DNA from: CAJGBR01 sp045637425
Lineage (GTDB): Bacteria; Bacteroidota; Bacteroidia; Bacteroidales; Rikenellaceae
Direction of reading: 5' to 3'
DNA: 37,160 nucleotides
NCBI GenBank assembly: GCA_045637425.1
Contig: JAZTZL010000042.1
Location: forward strand, 1-37,160
Shown here: positions 24,672-32,332 of the stretch, piece by piece
Position numbering within the stretch: the stretch's first letter is position 1
Layout: each line of letters begins with the position of its first letter
The notes under the pieces: model-generated
What the model saw: the letters and a program-made list of their open reading frames with translations, nothing else
Told to the model about the DNA's origin: nothing
Databases searched by the model: none
Position numbers and translations under genes: made by a program

Positions 24672-25832
24672 TTAGTTATAAGTTACCTCCACATTTTTAC
24701 CCATTCTTCGCAAGTTGCTTGATAGGGATTCAATAAGTTTCAATTTCATTGTCAGGTCTATGGGCAGTCCTTTATGAGCTGCGTTCATACCCTGACCTAC
24801 AAAAAAATGGATATCGGTTGCCTCTTCAAACAATATCTGAGCCAACTTCGATGCACCATCTCTACGCACAAATGTCTTGGGTGTCAAGTCATTTGGCGAA
24901 ACATATTTTTCTGACAACTCGAGCACACGACGCAGCGTGATTACGCCTTCGGTTGTCAGGTCGATTCCCTCGATATACCCGATAGGTGGCACCTCCGGGT
25001 CGGGGAAGTCGAAACTCGTAGTCAGCGGTTTTCCGATGACTCGAGACACAATCTGCGAGGTTGTACCTCCACAGACTATTTTCTTTACTCCGGGTTCGAA
25101 GAATCGTTCAACATATTCTTGGTCGTCCTCTTTGTTTGTCGAGGGGCCTACCATTACATTGACGCGATCCTTGCCTCTGAACTTCACCACTGCTACCGTA
25201 GTGTCGTCGCCCGGTTTGTCCACATATAGGTCATTGCAGGCAGAAGCCAACAACCACGCTATGCTGCGTGCAGACATTCCTGTTTTGAGATTTTGGTCGA
25301 GATATTTTTTGATATCTTCACGTTGCCAACCAAAATTCAATATCATACCGACTCCCGCGTGGATAGTTCCGTCTGAAGTAACCACGAGCGAGTCGCCCTC
25401 CTGCATTGCAAGTCGTGAATGGTAGACTCGTTTTCCGCAAATGTCCATTTGACACTTAATCAAATCACAAGTCTTTCCATCTCTTATGTATATAGCCTGA
25501 GGATTATCAAATTCAATTAAATAACCCTCGCCTTTTTCATTAACGTGCACCAGCGAAAATGTCGAATAAGCCACTCCTCTCACCTTGCAGATTGGGAGCG
25601 AATCGATGATGGTTTCCATACAATCCTGCATTGGGATATTGTTTGCCACCATCGTGCACAGAATCTTCGAAGTCAGCGTAGAGAGAATGTTTGCTTTTAC
25701 GCCGCTACCTAACCCATCGGCCAGTACCAGCGTTGTCCAGCCATCTGTTACACAGGTTTCGACTTTATCTCCGCATAACTCCTCGCCGAACTTGTTCAGC
25801 GATGTGTATCCGTATTCGACGACTCCGACCAT
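24672..25832 (-). CDS. SpoIIE/PP2C-type serine phosphatase with extra C-terminal domain
   Basis: 386 residues. The N-terminal 225 are a PP2C-like SpoIIE phosphatase. Metal-binding acidic residues are visible in LVLADGLGSGVKA (Asp39, Gly40), VTSDG (Asp154) and KPGDDTTVAVVKF (Asp209, Asp210). Such phosphatases typically dephosphorylate anti-sigma-factor antagonists or related partners. Residues about 230-386 form a separate domain with KIVCGGTTSQIVSRVIGK and IDLTTEGVITLRRVLEL that I cannot name. It sits between the sensory and catalytic hydrogenase genes, with 3-base gaps on both sides, so it probably transmits the HydS signal. No kinase or STAS partner is visible nearby. Confidence 0.88.
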   Translation of the reverse strand: MVGVVEYGYTSLNKFGEELCGDKVETCVTDGWTTLVLADGLGSGVKANILSTLTSKILCTMVANNIPMQDCMETIIDSLPICKVRGVAYSTFSLVHVNEKGEGYLIEFDNPQAIYIRDGKTCDLIKCQMDICGKRVYHSRLAMQEGDSLVVTSDGTIHAGVGMILNFGWQREDIKKYLDQNLKTGMSARSIAWLLASACNDLYVDKPGDDTTVAVVKFRGKDRVNVMVGPSTNKEDDQEYVERFFEPGVKKIVCGGTTSQIVSRVIGKPLTTSFDFPDPEVPPIGYIEGIDLTTEGVITLRRVLELSEKYVSPNDLTPKTFVRRDGASKLAQILFEEATDIHFFVGQGMNAAHKGLPIDLTMKLKLIESLSSNLRRMGKNVEVTYN

Positions 25833-25835
25833 TTC

Positions 25836-27560
25836 CTAAATTTCTTGGCGTTCCTCTTCCTGTAGCATTGTCTTGAGTTTCAACAGCGCTACCTTTGTTT
25901 CGGCAGTAGTTTCACCCAACAGCGATGCTATTTCTTGAGCCACTCGCATCTGTTTCTTGATAACATTATCTGTAACCGATAGCGTATCTTGTTTAACTTT
26001 TACCAGACGCTCGTTATAATTTACCTGAGACGTAATATCGGTCATCACTGCAAACAACACTCGTTTGTCATTCAGCAGACTAATAGTCTGGTTGATGTAC
26101 GATTTGGTCTTTGGTATATAAACTCTTTGGAATTCACACTTTTCGTTTTTCGACACGGCAATTATAAAGTTAACCGTATCGAAATAATCCGAAGCAGGTT
26201 TCATCTTCAGATTGCTATCCTCAATGCCGAGCAATTTTTTTGCTGCGGAATTGATTTCGAGGATATTCATATCAAAATCCAAGACTACGATACCATTCTG
26301 ACTGCTCTGAATGATTTCGTATGACATAGACTCGGCGCGTTCCCTCATATATGGCAGACAAACTTCAATATCAACATATCCGTTTATCACGGCCCAAGCC
26401 TTTTCTCGGCAAGTTGAGTAGCCACACGCTCCGCAGTTTAATTCGTCTTCGGGACGGAACTTTCCTGTTCTTGCCAATATTTCTTTTATCTGTTGTTCAG
26501 TCGGAATCTTATTTTTAACTCTCATTCGGGGGTAACTATGCGACAAGTCCAAATCTGTTCCGCGCTCGACTTCACGATCCGTGGTCTGTGCGCAACACTG
26601 TTCTTTATCCACATAGTTGTGGATTTTGGACATTGCACGAATGCTACCTCCGTAAGGAATCATACTGCAGGGGCCATTTATACACGACTCCGTGCAGCAA
26701 CTCAATTCGAGGAACGTGCCGCTGAGATACTCAATGTTTTCGAGCGTTTCGATACACTTTTGAGCTCCGTCGATGGCGATGTATTCATAGCCCTGTGGCA
26801 ACTGTTTCCCGAACGACTTGATAATTCCGCGACGAGTAGGGTAGTGCTTTGCGAGATTTGATTCGCCATTGTTCTGGTTGAACGTAAAGTGCGAAATTTC
26901 GTTGGGCACGATGCCTTTCTTGTCGAACATCGACTTCAGCTCTTCGAATGTGAGCACGCCGTCCAGTAGACCACTCTCTTTAGCTTCGCGTTTTTTTGCG
27001 AGACAAGGCCCGATGAATACGATTTTAGCATCGGGGTATTGTTGTCTCAGCATTTTTGCGTGAGCGATCATCGGCGAATCTACCGGAGCCAAATACTTCA
27101 ATGCCATCGGGTAGTAGAGTTGAATCATTCTACACGCAGCCGGACAAGCCGACGTGATGAGATTTTTGTATTCTCCCGAATCGAGCAATTTTTTGTACTC
27201 TATCGAAACCTCTTGAGCGCCTACGGCAGTCTCCTCGGCGTTTGAGAAAGATAACTTTCCGAGCGCAAGTTTGAATGTCGAGAAATCCTCGACATCAAAT
27301 GATGAGACGAACGAGGGTGCTACGCTGGCTATCACTTTGATGTTAGGATCTGCTAGCATTTGTTCGATAACCTCTACATCGCTGTGTACAAACTTTGCAT
27401 TTTGAGGGCAAACTATGGTACATTTGCCGCACAAAATACAACGATCGTCGATTATCTTAGCCTGAAGATCCTTTACATCGATAGCTTTAACGGGACACTC
27501 TCGGAGGCACTTGTAGCAATTTTTGCACTTGGCCTCTCTAAACTCAAGATACTCCGCCAT
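25836..27560 (-). CDS. HydS-like putative sensory [FeFe]-hydrogenase with PAS domain
   Basis: 574 residues. Domains in order: two [4Fe-4S] clusters (Cys12/15/18/22 and Cys41/44/47/51); an H-cluster domain with L1 TSACP (Ala138, Cys139), L2 IGPCLAKK (Cys186) and L3 CTESCINGP (Cys289, Cys293); a CxxCGxxxC cluster (Cys376, Cys379, Cys384, Cys401); then a PAS domain (about 414-515) and a short helical tail (520-572). Known sensory HydS enzymes have Ala in place of the proton-relay Cys, as here at 138, so slow catalysis and a signalling role are inferred. It is 22 bases after the [2Fe-2S] gene and 3 before the phosphatase, its likely output partner. Confidence 0.87.
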   Translation of the reverse strand: MAEYLEFREAKCKNCYKCLRECPVKAIDVKDLQAKIIDDRCILCGKCTIVCPQNAKFVHSDVEVIEQMLADPNIKVIASVAPSFVSSFDVEDFSTFKLALGKLSFSNAEETAVGAQEVSIEYKKLLDSGEYKNLITSACPAACRMIQLYYPMALKYLAPVDSPMIAHAKMLRQQYPDAKIVFIGPCLAKKREAKESGLLDGVLTFEELKSMFDKKGIVPNEISHFTFNQNNGESNLAKHYPTRRGIIKSFGKQLPQGYEYIAIDGAQKCIETLENIEYLSGTFLELSCCTESCINGPCSMIPYGGSIRAMSKIHNYVDKEQCCAQTTDREVERGTDLDLSHSYPRMRVKNKIPTEQQIKEILARTGKFRPEDELNCGACGYSTCREKAWAVINGYVDIEVCLPYMRERAESMSYEIIQSSQNGIVVLDFDMNILEINSAAKKLLGIEDSNLKMKPASDYFDTVNFIIAVSKNEKCEFQRVYIPKTKSYINQTISLLNDKRVLFAVMTDITSQVNYNERLVKVKQDTLSVTDNVIKKQMRVAQEIASLLGETTAETKVALLKLKTMLQEEERQEI

Positions 27561-27582
27561 TGCACCGGTAATGAGTATTCGA

Positions 27583-27855
27583 CTAACAATTCAGCAGCGG
27601 ATAAACCTGTTCTACGAAAAGTTGTTCCGCATTTTCAGCATTAACGTGGTGTAACATAACGACTTGTTGTTCAGCGCCTTCGCCAGACTCTGAGCGAACA
27701 GTCACCCCTTCTGCGCAATCACCGAGGCAAAAACTTGCTTGAAGTGTTACAACATCTTCAACATTATACTTCTTTACAATAGATTTCATCTGTTCGAGTA
27801 CATCATACGAACCCTTCAAATGGCACGAACTGCCCACACAAATTTTTACTATCAT
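27583..27855 (-). CDS. small NuoE-like thioredoxin-fold [2Fe-2S] protein
   Basis: 90 residues. Four cysteines in the pattern Cys6-x4-Cys11 ... Cys43-x3-Cys47 (CVGSSCHLKG and CLGDCAEG) match the [2Fe-2S] site of the NuoE/HndA family of thioredoxin-like ferredoxins. In hydrogenases such subunits pass electrons between NAD(P)H or ferredoxin and the catalytic unit. At 90 residues it has the cluster-binding domain only. It is the promoter-proximal gene of the hydrogenase operon, so it probably serves HydS or the catalytic enzyme as electron carrier. Confidence 0.88.
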   Translation of the reverse strand: MIVKICVGSSCHLKGSYDVLEQMKSIVKKYNVEDVVTLQASFCLGDCAEGVTVRSESGEGAEQQVVMLHHVNAENAEQLFVEQVYPLLNC

Positions 27856-27883
27856 AGCGCATTAGTGTTAAAATATTACACCA

Positions 27884-27891
27884 CAAATATA
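27884..27891 (-). promoter_or_regulatory. -7 element (TATATTTG) of the hydrogenase operon
   Basis: The minus strand reads TATATTTG, a perfect TANNTTTG, 28 bases before the first gene. No TTG or TTTG is seen about 20 bases further upstream. A poor -33 could mean dependence on an activator; this is inference. Confidence 0.5.
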
Positions 27892-28045
27892 ATACAATTT
27901 TTTGATAATTATACCTTTTTCGAATATCAACATAATTTTTTTTTGAAAAACTGAAATTATCACACATTTATCTGTAGTTGGGTTTGGTATATTTTTTGGA
28001 AATATATCCATCGAGAACAAACCTTAATGTTTACTTAAAAAAATT

Positions 28046-28648
28046 ATGAAAATGAGACGGTTTACGTTGTTATTGTTGTGCTTGCTAATTGGAACGACTG
28101 CATTGGCACAATCTCGATTTGGTTACGGTCCCAAGGTCGCACTGAACTTGTCGAGTGTGAATCTCGATGATTTTAAGGCAGTTTCTGTTGATAACAAGAT
28201 GCGAGTGGGGGTAGCATTTGGTGGATTTGCCACTTATTGGGTGAATGATTGGCTGGAGCTGCAGACGGAAGTAATGTATTCGATACAGGGTGCCAAGTTG
28301 AAATTTCCGACCGATGCGGGTAAGGAGAATGGCAAACTCATTGCCAATTACATCAATGTTCCGATGCTGGCCAAGTTCTATCCGTTTGAGGGAATGCACC
28401 TTCACGCGGGACCCGAGGTTAGTTTTCTGGTGAGAAAGAAACTTGAGCGTGGCGATACCAAATTAGATGCAGATTTCCACAATGTTGATTTCAGTATCGC
28501 TGTTGGTGCTGGTTACGAGTTTGATTTTGGACTCGCTCTCGACCTGAGATACAATATCGGAATGGTGGATATTCTGAAGAAGGTTGATGGTAATAAGATT
28601 CGCTCTAAGAATGGTGTGATTCAACTTGGTGTAGGCTGGCGTTTCTAA
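28046..28648 (+). CDS. small outer-membrane beta-barrel protein
   Basis: 200 residues. The signal peptide MKMRRFTLLLLCLLIGTTALAQ is followed by a short, amphipathic beta-strand-rich sequence ending in an aromatic residue (IQLGVGWRF), as in OmpX/OmpW-like 8-strand barrels (porin family PF13568 type, common in Bacteroidota). Function may be structural or adhesive and cannot be named. It is transcribed divergently from the hydrogenase operon across a 190-base A/T-rich gap, and converges on ftsZ at a shared terminator. No clear TANNTTTG promoter for it was found in the gap. Confidence 0.85.
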   Translation: MKMRRFTLLLLCLLIGTTALAQSRFGYGPKVALNLSSVNLDDFKAVSVDNKMRVGVAFGGFATYWVNDWLELQTEVMYSIQGAKLKFPTDAGKENGKLIANYINVPMLAKFYPFEGMHLHAGPEVSFLVRKKLERGDTKLDADFHNVDFSIAVGAGYEFDFGLALDLRYNIGMVDILKKVDGNKIRSKNGVIQLGVGWRF

Positions 28649-28666
28649 CCGCTATACACACAAAAC

Positions 28667-28701
28667 AAAAAAGCCTGTTACCGAGTGCAACAGGCTTTTT
28701 T
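28667..28701. terminator. bidirectional terminator between the barrel gene and ftsZ
   Basis: A perfect 13-bp stem (28667-28679 with 28689-28701) with a 9-base loop has A-rich and T-rich flanks on both sides. It can end transcription from the + barrel gene and from the - division operon. Confidence 0.9.
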
Positions 28702-28720
28702 CAGTTTGTAGGTTATTTTG

Positions 28721-30007
28721 TTAATCGAGGTTAAACATCGAAACGTTTCCGGCACCGTGGTTCGTGCTATGTTCAGTTTTTTCTGCTCTGACCGATTCAC
28801 CTCGAGTGTTTTCGAATACCATTTTGCGACGAATGTATGCCGGAGTCTCCTCCCAATAGTCGTAGTTAATCTCAATAATCGGCGACTTTGGGTTGTTGGT
28901 TGAGATTGCGACCTGTTGCTCAATTACCTCTTTTTCTACCTTTGGAGCAGTTGCTTGCGAGCGTTTTTCGTTTTTCTTTACATCGCTCTTTACATCGACT
29001 TCGGTCTTGAAGTGCGTAGCAATGATGGTTACACAGTTCTTGTCACCCAGCGTATTGTCCATACCAGCACCCCAGATGAGATCTGCACCAAGATTTCCTT
29101 CTTCAGTATCAAATTCTCCACCTGTAGTCATCACCTGCAGGTCGTCCATTATACTGCACAATTCGTTGAGCGAGATTTCCTCTTTACCACATCTGACGTG
29201 TGCGAGAATATTTTGAGCTCCGCGAATGTCATTGTGGTTGAGAAGTGGCGATTTCAGCGCCTCTTTCATTGCGTCAATCAGAGATTTGCCCGTTTCGCAT
29301 TCAGCCATACACATCAACGATACACCGCTATTTCTCATAATTGACTTGACGTCTTCCATATCGGAGTTTATGTATGAGTGCTGGCTGACGATACCCGAGA
29401 TTGAGCGTGCTGCCGTCGCCAAGATGTCATCTGCCTTTCCGAACGCTTCTGTGTAAGCCAAATCGCCGTACTCTTCTCGAATATTTTCGTTGTTGATAAT
29501 CAGCAGCGAATCGACACTATTTTTCATCTCTTCAAGGCCTTTTTCCGCTTGAGTGATGCGCTTGCGTCCCTCGGCACGCAGTGGCATAGTGACGATGCCC
29601 ACTGTAAGGATACCCCTATCTTTGAGCGCCTTTGCAATTACGGGAGCCGCTCCGGTACCCGTACCACCGCCCATTCCGGCAGTGACGAATACCATTTCAA
29701 TGCCGTGAGAATCTATATGGTCGATGATTTGTTGCAGTGACATCTCCGCAGCTTCGCGACCTTTCTCCGGGTTGTTACCTGCACCTAAGCCTGCATTGCC
29801 GAGTCTTACCTTCAGCTGCACGGGACTATTATCCAACGCCTGACTGTCGGTGTTGCAGACCATATATCTTACATCTTCTATGCCAGTTTTTTTATCGAGA
29901 TTGTACATATGGTTTACAGCATTGCTACCGCCGCCACCTACGCCAATCACCATTATTATCGAATTCGAGGCACGTTCCTCTACAAAATCAAGCAGATTAT
30001 CTTCCAT
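28721..30007 (-). CDS. ftsZ: cell-division GTPase FtsZ
   Basis: 428 residues, the tubulin-like ring former. Glycine-rich GTP loop GMGGGTGTG (111-119), N-terminal VGGGGSNAV (23-31), and the catalytic T7-loop in INSDMEDVKSIM (Asn, Asp, Asp retained at the usual places, with Met and Glu where Phe and Ala are common). A variable linker with K/E runs follows (about 320-385), then DYWEETPAYIRRKMVF (about 388-403), typical of Bacteroidota C-termini. It starts 13 bases after ftsA. It is last in the operon and closed by the strong hairpin. Confidence 0.97.
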   Translation of the reverse strand: MEDNLLDFVEERASNSIIMVIGVGGGGSNAVNHMYNLDKKTGIEDVRYMVCNTDSQALDNSPVQLKVRLGNAGLGAGNNPEKGREAAEMSLQQIIDHIDSHGIEMVFVTAGMGGGTGTGAAPVIAKALKDRGILTVGIVTMPLRAEGRKRITQAEKGLEEMKNSVDSLLIINNENIREEYGDLAYTEAFGKADDILATAARSISGIVSQHSYINSDMEDVKSIMRNSGVSLMCMAECETGKSLIDAMKEALKSPLLNHNDIRGAQNILAHVRCGKEEISLNELCSIMDDLQVMTTGGEFDTEEGNLGADLIWGAGMDNTLGDKNCVTIIATHFKTEVDVKSDVKKNEKRSQATAPKVEKEVIEQQVAISTNNPKSPIIEINYDYWEETPAYIRRKMVFENTRGESVRAEKTEHSTNHGAGNVSMFNLD

Positions 30008-30020
30008 AACTACCTAAATC

Positions 30021-31490
30021 TTATAAGTTTTTATAGTTAGATGATTTATTGTTGTTTGAATCATCTGAATCAGGAGTATCGTCTACCACTTCGAGAATAT
30101 CTCCGAATTTTTTTCTTATTTTGGACAGGAATCCAAAGAAAGCGTTGCCTGACTCATCTTTCGATTTTTCAGACTTGGTCGGAGTCTCTTCTATATCAGA
30201 ATCTTCATTTTCTTCTTCGTTTTCGTACTCTTCGTATTCTTCCTCCTCGTCGGCAACGTATTTTTCTTGTACGGATTGTACGGGTTGTTCTTCAACGACT
30301 TCTACAGCTTTTGGTTTCGATTTAGTGTATGTCTTCAGTCCGTCGTTGCAGCTCTTAACCAGAATACCCATCGCAGTCATATAACTCAAGTCATTGTAGA
30401 AGGTATTTTCTCCGACTGCGACATTGGGACTATACGAAGCGATTCGTACGGGCATATTCATATGTTTGCTGAAGAGTTCATCAATGTGGTCGAAGTGAGC
30501 CGTGCCTCCTGTCAGCACTACGCCAGCTTCGAGTTTGCCTGCGTAACCCGACTTGTTCAACTCGTTCAGCGTAGCCTCGATGATGTCCATCAGGCGAGCC
30601 TCGATAATCATTGAGAGGTTTCGTGTCGAGATAGCTTTCTTGGCAGATTGTCCCATTGTCGGAATAGGCAGCATAGTGTTCGGAGCCTTTTCGTACATTG
30701 CTACACCCTTGATTTTCAAGTTCTCTGCCAAGCGGTTGAGCACACCTGTCTGGCAGATGTCCTTATTGATCAGTTCTCCGCCGATAGGGATTACGGCCAC
30801 ATATTTTACAATATTGTCGTGATACACAGCGATGTCAGTCGTGCCCGCACCGATGTCCACCACTACTACACCGAGTTCTTTTTCGTCTTCAGTGAGCACA
30901 GCTTCAGCTGCAGCGATGCTATTGAGTACATATCCCGCAGGTTTCACACCCACACGACCCAGACATTTTTCCATTCGGCTGACGGCCTCTTTATCGTTGG
31001 TTACGATATTGAATTCGCCTTCAAGTTTTTTACCCATAATGCCGATGGGTTGTTTTATATCTTTGTCGCCGTCAATAGCGTAACTTTGTGCAGAGATGTG
31101 GATTATATGTTCGTTCGAACCCACTTGAGCGTTTCTGATGGTTCTGCTCAGAGCGTTGAGGTCGGCCTCTTTAACCTCGCCCAACTCGCCATCATTGTTT
31201 TCGATGAATACATAACCCTGCTGTCTGTTACACTTGATGCTCGAACCCGACATACCCACAACTACGTCCTTAATTTCAATTCCGAGTTCGCTCTCCACAT
31301 CGTTGATTGCAGCCTTGATGGCTTTCGTACTCAGCTCGATATTCTTTATATCACCACGCATCAAACCATCGGATTCTGTAATGATTCCGGTTACAATTTC
31401 CACACGACCATCTTCGGTTTGTTTACCAGCCAAGACTGTAATATTTGCGGTCCCGGCGTCAACGGCTATGATATAATCTTCTGCGTTCAT
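30021..31490 (-). CDS. ftsA: cell-division actin-like protein FtsA
   Basis: 489 residues. Actin-fold ATP motifs are visible: phosphate-1 DAGTAN (near 11), phosphate-2 VVDIGAGTTDIAVY (about 210-223) and adenosine motif VVLTGGTAHF (about 323-332). The family-specific 1C domain lies in 90-170. After the fold is a long, highly acidic linker rich in Glu, Tyr and Asp (about 410-440), then the amphipathic helix AFFGFLSKIRKKFGDILE that tethers FtsZ to the membrane. Length is greater than E. coli FtsA (420) because of the linker, as in other Bacteroidota. It lies 32 bases downstream of ftsQ. Confidence 0.96.
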   Translation of the reverse strand: MNAEDYIIAVDAGTANITVLAGKQTEDGRVEIVTGIITESDGLMRGDIKNIELSTKAIKAAINDVESELGIEIKDVVVGMSGSSIKCNRQQGYVFIENNDGELGEVKEADLNALSRTIRNAQVGSNEHIIHISAQSYAIDGDKDIKQPIGIMGKKLEGEFNIVTNDKEAVSRMEKCLGRVGVKPAGYVLNSIAAAEAVLTEDEKELGVVVVDIGAGTTDIAVYHDNIVKYVAVIPIGGELINKDICQTGVLNRLAENLKIKGVAMYEKAPNTMLPIPTMGQSAKKAISTRNLSMIIEARLMDIIEATLNELNKSGYAGKLEAGVVLTGGTAHFDHIDELFSKHMNMPVRIASYSPNVAVGENTFYNDLSYMTAMGILVKSCNDGLKTYTKSKPKAVEVVEEQPVQSVQEKYVADEEEEYEEYENEEENEDSDIEETPTKSEKSKDESGNAFFGFLSKIRKKFGDILEVVDDTPDSDDSNNNKSSNYKNL

Positions 31491-31522
31491 TATTTTAGTG
31501 TTATCCTATTATTCTCAATTTG

Positions 31523-32332
31523 TTACTTACTGCAAATGACCTGATTCTTGAATTTCAGGTTAATTGTTTTGTATCTGTTCCAACCATCAAACACGAGCCC
31601 TTCTGCGTAGAAACGTGATAATTTATCGAGTTTTTCTCGATAACCATCAATTGTTCCCAGCAGGACTGCGTGATTGCCGACTCTCGGAATCAATTCGAGC
31701 TCATTGTCCTTTGTGATATTTATCTGGACAAACATCTTTTGTAGGTCGGAATCAGACTCCAAGAATTCCACAAAATTAATGAGTTTATGTAAGAACTCGT
31801 AATTTTTGTCAGATTTTTTTTCAATAATTTTATTGTTTGTCTGATAAATGCATTGTCCGTCAGCTGGGAGATTCAGTTCGCCGGTTACGATTGGCACGTC
31901 TACGGAGTATTGTAACTGTGTGGGTACCAGCCAACCGTCGTTGGTTATGTAGCTACTGCGTCCCGTGCTGGTCATAAATCTTAGCATTGGTCTGCGTTGG
32001 GTGAGTTCGATGCAGACATCACCCGAAATGGTTTTGTAGACTGCAGCCGAACTGACGTAGGTGTGAGCCATCAGCGCTTCTCGGACTTTCATCGTATTGA
32101 TTTGTCCGATAGGTTGCCCGACAATAGCTATTGACTTGCTGCTGAGCCAGTTGCGAATCATTTCTTCGGTTATGAATCCTGCGCGTTTTGAATCTGTGAT
32201 TTCTATTTTCAGGTTATTGCACATTGCTTCCGAGTCGTATTTTGTTTCGGCTCGGCCTGCTGCAAAGAGCAAATACGACGCAATCGCAAGAAGTACAAAT
32301 CCTCGCAGTGCTATTTTATATATTCGTTTCAT
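31523..32332 (-). CDS. ftsQ: cell-division protein FtsQ
   Basis: 269 residues, bitopic: short cytoplasmic basic start, TM helix about 9-27, then a periplasmic POTRA-like domain (about 40-108) and beta domain (about 109-255). Low similarity is normal for Bacteroidota FtsQ; identity rests on the topology, the segment TNDGWLVP (about 131-138) and position between murC and ftsA. It helps recruit FtsB/FtsL and controls septal peptidoglycan synthesis. The start overlaps the murC stop by 4 bases (ATGA), so the two are coupled. Confidence 0.92.
   Translation of the reverse strand: MKRIYKIALRGFVLLAIASYLLFAAGRAETKYDSEAMCNNLKIEITDSKRAGFITEEMIRNWLSSKSIAIVGQPIGQINTMKVREALMAHTYVSSAAVYKTISGDVCIELTQRRPMLRFMTSTGRSSYITNDGWLVPTQLQYSVDVPIVTGELNLPADGQCIYQTNNKIIEKKSDKNYEFLHKLINFVEFLESDSDLQKMFVQINITKDNELELIPRVGNHAVLLGTIDGYREKLDKLSRFYAEGLVFDGWNRYKTINLKFKNQVICSK

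Noticed and set aside
24877..25425. 182-codon + strand frame opposite the SpoIIE phosphatase
   Set aside because: Serine/proline-rich antisense shadow; phosphatase motifs are on the minus strand.
27856..28045. Possible small gene or riboswitch in the divergent A/T-rich gap
   Set aside because: No open frame with a start of reasonable size, and no stable hairpins; it is probably promoter space only.
30648..31544. Long + strand open frame (298 codons) opposite ftsA
   Set aside because: It is a shadow of the highly conserved ftsA on the other strand: no signal, motif or promoter, and Phe/His/Tyr-rich composition as expected of antisense reading.
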